Assembly (NCBI GenBank): GCA_951799425.1
Contig: OX637396.1
Span: 37,874,701-37,938,700 of the forward strand
DNA length: 64,000 nt
Reading direction: 5' to 3'
Origin: Ilex aquifolium
Lineage: Eukaryota; Streptophyta; Magnoliopsida; Aquifoliales; Aquifoliaceae
A program made the translations under genes and the position numbers. Below the pieces are notes generated by a model. The model saw only the letters and a list, made by a program, of their open reading frames with translations. It was not told the origin of the DNA and made no database searches. How positions within the stretch are numbered: the stretch's first letter is position 1; the number at the start of each line of letters is the position of its first letter. This document shows, piece after piece, positions 60,528-64,000 of the stretch.

Positions 60528-61140
60528 TGAGCATGAGAGAGTGACACTGACTCCACACAGGCCGGAGCGTCCACACAGGTGGGAGCCTCCACGCTGGCCG
60601 GGGCGTCCACACAGGCCGGAGCCAGAGTGGCTTGAGATGGATGAGAGATGTATAACGGCTTGAGATGGAGATGCTGGACTGAGCTAGATCCTGATTACGA
60701 AGTGGATGGTGAGGACCTCTCAATTTTTTTAATGAGGAGAAGAGAAAAGGATGAATATGAAAAGCATATAGGAAATCATTTATTGAATATGAGTTTAATG
60801 AATATGCAGCTCCACCTGCACAGATTAGCTCTATTATTGAGTTTATAAGGAAGGCAGTGTGATGATTCTTTTACTTATCATTTCATATGTAGACTGAAAA
60901 AATATGAAAATTCATGTATTATTATAATTATGATTTTCAAAATTTTATAGAGTTAAATAAAAATGACATGAAACTTGGGTGAAAGTTTCAATTTTTGAGA
61001 CATCACTCTGGGGGTCATGTTCCGACATAATCTTTGCAATTTTGCAAAAGTTTTGCAAAATCACCAAGCAATTTTGCAAAAGTTTTGCAAAATCCAAACA
61101 AACTTTTGCAAAATCCAAACAAATTTTTGCAAAATCACCG
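60249..61140 (+). repeat. monomer 21 (nonsense)
   Basis: 892 bp, the longest. Starts CGGAGG. A CAG to TAG change at the head of the Glu-Gln tract (about 60496) ends the frame. Confidence 0.9.
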
Positions 61141-61999
61141 CCGAGGTCTATGGGTAGTGGAGAATGTACCTCCACTGCCACAGTTCCCCGTGCCTCCATC
61201 GCCACCGCCACCATCGCAGACAGCTCCCACCATCGCAGGCAGCAATACCAACTGCGATACTTATTGCACGTTACATGTGGTTTGGATGATTCTAGGCGTA
61301 TGTGGTGCAGTGGCAGTCCCAAGCATAGCCTACTATATACGCTCAGGTTGTCACCACTGTGCGAGGAGTGGTCAGCCTGACCCGGAGTAGGAGCAGGAGC
61401 AGGAGCAGGAGCATGAGAGAGTGACACTGACTCCACACAGGCCGGAGCGTCCACACAGGTTGGAGCCTCCACGCTGGCAGGGGAGTCCACACAGGCCGGA
61501 GCCAGAGTGGCTTGAGATGGATGAGAGATGCATAACGGCTTGAGATGGAGATGCTGGACTGAGCTAGATCCTGATTACGAAGTGGATGGTGAGGACCTCT
61601 CAATCCTGTTTAATGAGGATAAGAGAAAAGGATAAATATGAAAAGAATATAGGAAATCATTTATTGAATATGAGTTTAATGAATATGCAGCTCCACCTGC
61701 ACAGATTAGCTCTGTTATTGAGTTTATAAGGAAGGCAGTGTGATGATTCTTTTACTTATCATTCCATATGTAGACTGAAAAAATATGAAAATTCATGTAT
61801 TATTATAATTATGATTTTCAAAATTTTATAGAGTTAAATAAAAATGACATGAAACTTGGGTGAACTTTTCAATTTTTGAGACATCACTCTGGGGGTCATG
61901 GTCCGACATAATCTTTGCAATTTCCAAAAATTTTGCAAAATCACCAAGCAATTTTGCAAAAGTTTTGCAAAATCCAAACAAACTTTTGCAAAATCACCG
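61141..61999 (+). repeat. monomer 22 (nonsense)
   Basis: 859 bp. Carries the same CAG to TAG change as monomer 21 (about 61388). Confidence 0.9.
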
Positions 62000-62867
62000 C
62001 CGAGGTCTATGGGTAGTGGAGAATGTACCTCCACTGCCACAGTTCCCCGTGCCTCCATCGCCACCGCCACCATCGCAGACAGCTCCCACCATCGCAGACA
62101 GCAATACCAACTGCGATACTTATTGCACGTCACGTGTGGTTTGGATGATTCTAGGCGTATGTGGTGCAGTGGCAGTCCCAAGCATAGCCTGCTATATACG
62201 CTCAGGTTGTCACCACTGTGCGAGGAGTGGTCAGCCTGACCCGGAGCAGGAGCAGGAGCATGAGAGAGTGACACTGACTCCACACAGGCCGGAGCGTCCA
62301 CACAGGTGGGAGCCTCCACGCTGGCAGGGGCGTCCACACAGGCCGGAGCCAGAGTGGCTTGAGATGGATGAGAGATGCATAACGGCTTGAGATGGAGATG
62401 CTGGACTGAGCTAGATCCTTATTACGAAGTGGATGGTGAGGACCTCTCAATTTTTTTAATGAGGAGAAGAGAAAAGGATGAATATGAAAAGCATATAGGA
62501 AATCATTTATTCAATATGAGTTTAATGAATATGCAGCTCCACCTGCACATATTAGCTCTGTTATTGAGTCTATAAGGAAGGCAGTGTAATGATTCTTTTA
62601 CTTATCATTTCATATGTAGACTGAAAAAATATGAAAATTCATGTATTATTATAATTATGATTTTCAAAATTTTATAGAGTTAAATAAAAATGACATGAAA
62701 CTTGGCTGAAAGTTTCAATTTTTGAGACATCACTCTGGGGGTCATGGTCCGACATAATCTTTGCAATTTTGCAAAAGTTTTGCAAAATCACCAAGCAATT
62801 TTATAAAAGTTTTGCAAAATCCAAACAAACTTTTGCAAAATCCAAACAAACTTTTGCAAAATCACCG
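62000..62867 (+). repeat. monomer 23
   Basis: 868 bp. Frame open to 62390. Confidence 0.9.
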
Positions 62868-63715
62868 CCGAGGTCTATGGGTAGTGGAGAATGTACCTCC
62901 ACTGCCACAGTTCCCCGTGCCTCCATCGCCACCGCCACCATCGCAGACAGCTCCCACCATCGCAGGCAGCAATACCAACTGCGATACTTATTGCACGTCA
63001 CATGTGGTTTGGATGATTCTAGGCGTATGTGGTGCAGTGGCAGTCCCAAGCATAGCCTGTTATATACGCTCAGGTTGTCACCACTGTGCGAGGAGTGGTA
63101 AGCCTGACCCGGAGCAGGAGCAGGAGCATGAGAGAGTGACACTGACTCCACACAGGCCGGAGCGTCCACACAGGTGGGAGCCTCCACGTTGGCCGGGGCG
63201 TCCACACAGGCCGGAGCCAGAGTGGCTTGAGATGGATGAGAGATGCATAACGGCTTGAGATGGAGATGCTGGACTGAGCTAGATCCTTATTACGAAGTGG
63301 ATGGTGAGGACCTCTCAATCCTGTTTAATGAGGAGAAGAGAAAAGGATGAATATGAAAATCATATAGGAAATCATTTATTCAATATGAGTTTAATGAATA
63401 TGCAGCTCCACCTGCACAGATTAGGTCTGTTATTGAGTTTATAAGGAAGGCAGTGTGATGATTCTTTTACATATCATTTCATATGTAGACTGAAAAAATA
63501 TGAAAATTCATGTATTATTATAATTATGATTTTCAAAATTTTATAGAGTTAAATAAAAATGACATGAAACTTGGGTGAAAGTTTCAATTTTTGAGACATC
63601 ACTCTGGGGGTCATGGTCCGACATAATCTTTGCAATTTTGCAAAAATTTTGCAAAATCACCAATCAATTTTGCAAAAGTTTTGCAAAATCCAAACAAACT
63701 TTTGCAAAATCACCG
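62868..63715 (+). repeat. monomer 24 (type B)
   Basis: 848 bp. Frame open to 63258. Resembles monomer 18. Confidence 0.9.
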
Positions 63716-64000
63716 CCGAGGTCTATGGGTAGTGGAGAATGTACCTCCACTTCCATAGTTCCCCGTGACTCCATCGCCACCGCCACCAACGCAGGCAGCA
63801 ATACCAACTGCGATACTTATTGCACGTCACATGTGGTTTGGATGATTCTAGGCGTATGTGGTGCAGTTGCAGTCCCAAGCATAGCCTGCTATATACGCTC
63901 AGGTTGTCACCACTGTGCGAGGAGTGGTTAGCCTGACCCGGAGCAGGAGCAGGAGCATGAGAGAGTGACACTGACTCCACACAGGCCGGAGTGTCCACAC
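63716..64000 (+). repeat. monomer 25 (type A, truncated by window edge)
   Basis: Only 285 bp visible. It has the 19-nt deletion and resembles monomer 17 at 6842-bp offset. Confidence 0.9.

Larger units (their letters stand above)
43196..64000 (+). repeat. tandem array of 25 monomers (816-892 bp) derived from peptide-gene exon 3
   Basis: Each monomer reads: exon 3 5' half (frame HRRGLWVVENV, Pro-rich, PPPPSQ); a 431-bp GC-rich insert; exon 3 3' half (GCTCCACCTGCACAG to GTGTGA); then the gene's 3' flank ending in clustered TTTTGCAAAA words. The next monomer joins at TCACC. Monomer starts (CCGAGG) are at 43201, 44070, 44886, 45728, 46594, 47427, 48296, 49112, 49954, 50820, 51685, 52554, 53429, 54298, 55158, 56020, 56874, 57724, 58572, 59401, 60249, 61141, 62000, 62868 and 63716. 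The last is cut by the window edge. Length varies by 21-32 bp subrepeats and GAGCAG hexamers. Confidence 0.97.

Noticed and set aside
43060-63931. Plus-strand frames starting VSIFETSLWGSWSD in the monomers
   Set aside because: The apparent start is GTG and the frame lies in the 3' flank of the parental gene, out of register with exon 3.
43026-63998. Minus-strand frames of 130-181 codons in nearly every monomer
   Set aside because: They begin at GTG, not ATG, run through the non-coding flank repeats, and are antisense to the frame inherited from exon 3.

Overview
The window is nuclear DNA of a flowering plant, most likely a dicot. It is AT-rich, its genes have introns with plant-type GT/AG borders, and the recognisable proteins are plant-specific: an AT-hook/PPC protein, an isoprenylated heavy-metal-associated protein, an M-gamma MADS-box factor and a group-1 LEA protein. 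The species cannot be named from the sequence.

Positions 1-19,200 hold four ordinary single genes separated by AT-rich DNA: an intronless AHL gene (2775-3617, +), a four-exon HIPP gene (8740-6526, -), an intronless type I MADS-box gene (14856-14164, -) and a two-exon LEA_1 gene (19125-18122, -). Between them lie small transposons. These include a Helitron carrying a long CCN-repeat core (10505-11571) and hAT-like miniature elements recognised by 8-bp target duplications. An unusual 121-nt foldback sits in an intron of the HIPP gene.

Positions 19,200-43,000 are built from repeated rounds of segmental duplication and transposition. A second GGN-core Helitron (21769-22442) lies in inverted orientation to the first. 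A 2-kb hAT element (23299-25343) and a 719-bp hAT-like element (20089-20807) both have matching empty sites elsewhere in the window. The central feature is a small gene family I do not recognise. Each member has a signal-peptide exon, a 14-codon proline-rich exon and a 40-codon terminal exon. Only one of five copies is intact (35145-37883, predicted 77-residue secreted peptide). The others are broken by a CT microsatellite inside the signal-peptide codons, by exon loss, intron deletion or a stop codon.

From about 43,200 to the window edge (and presumably beyond) the terminal exon of that family plus its 3' flank has been amplified into a tandem array of 25 monomers of 816-892 bp. Each monomer carries a 431-bp GC-rich insert flanked by GCAGC. 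The exon-derived reading frame runs open through the insert in 17 of 25 monomers. It encodes a Cys-containing hydrophobic stretch, a Glu-Gln tract and four 6-residue repeats. The array shows higher-order structure: a 4226-bp five-monomer duplication, a 1744-bp dimer duplication, and alternating monomer types further right. I regard this exon-born satellite and its parental peptide family as the most novel part of the window. Whether any monomer is expressed cannot be told from sequence alone.
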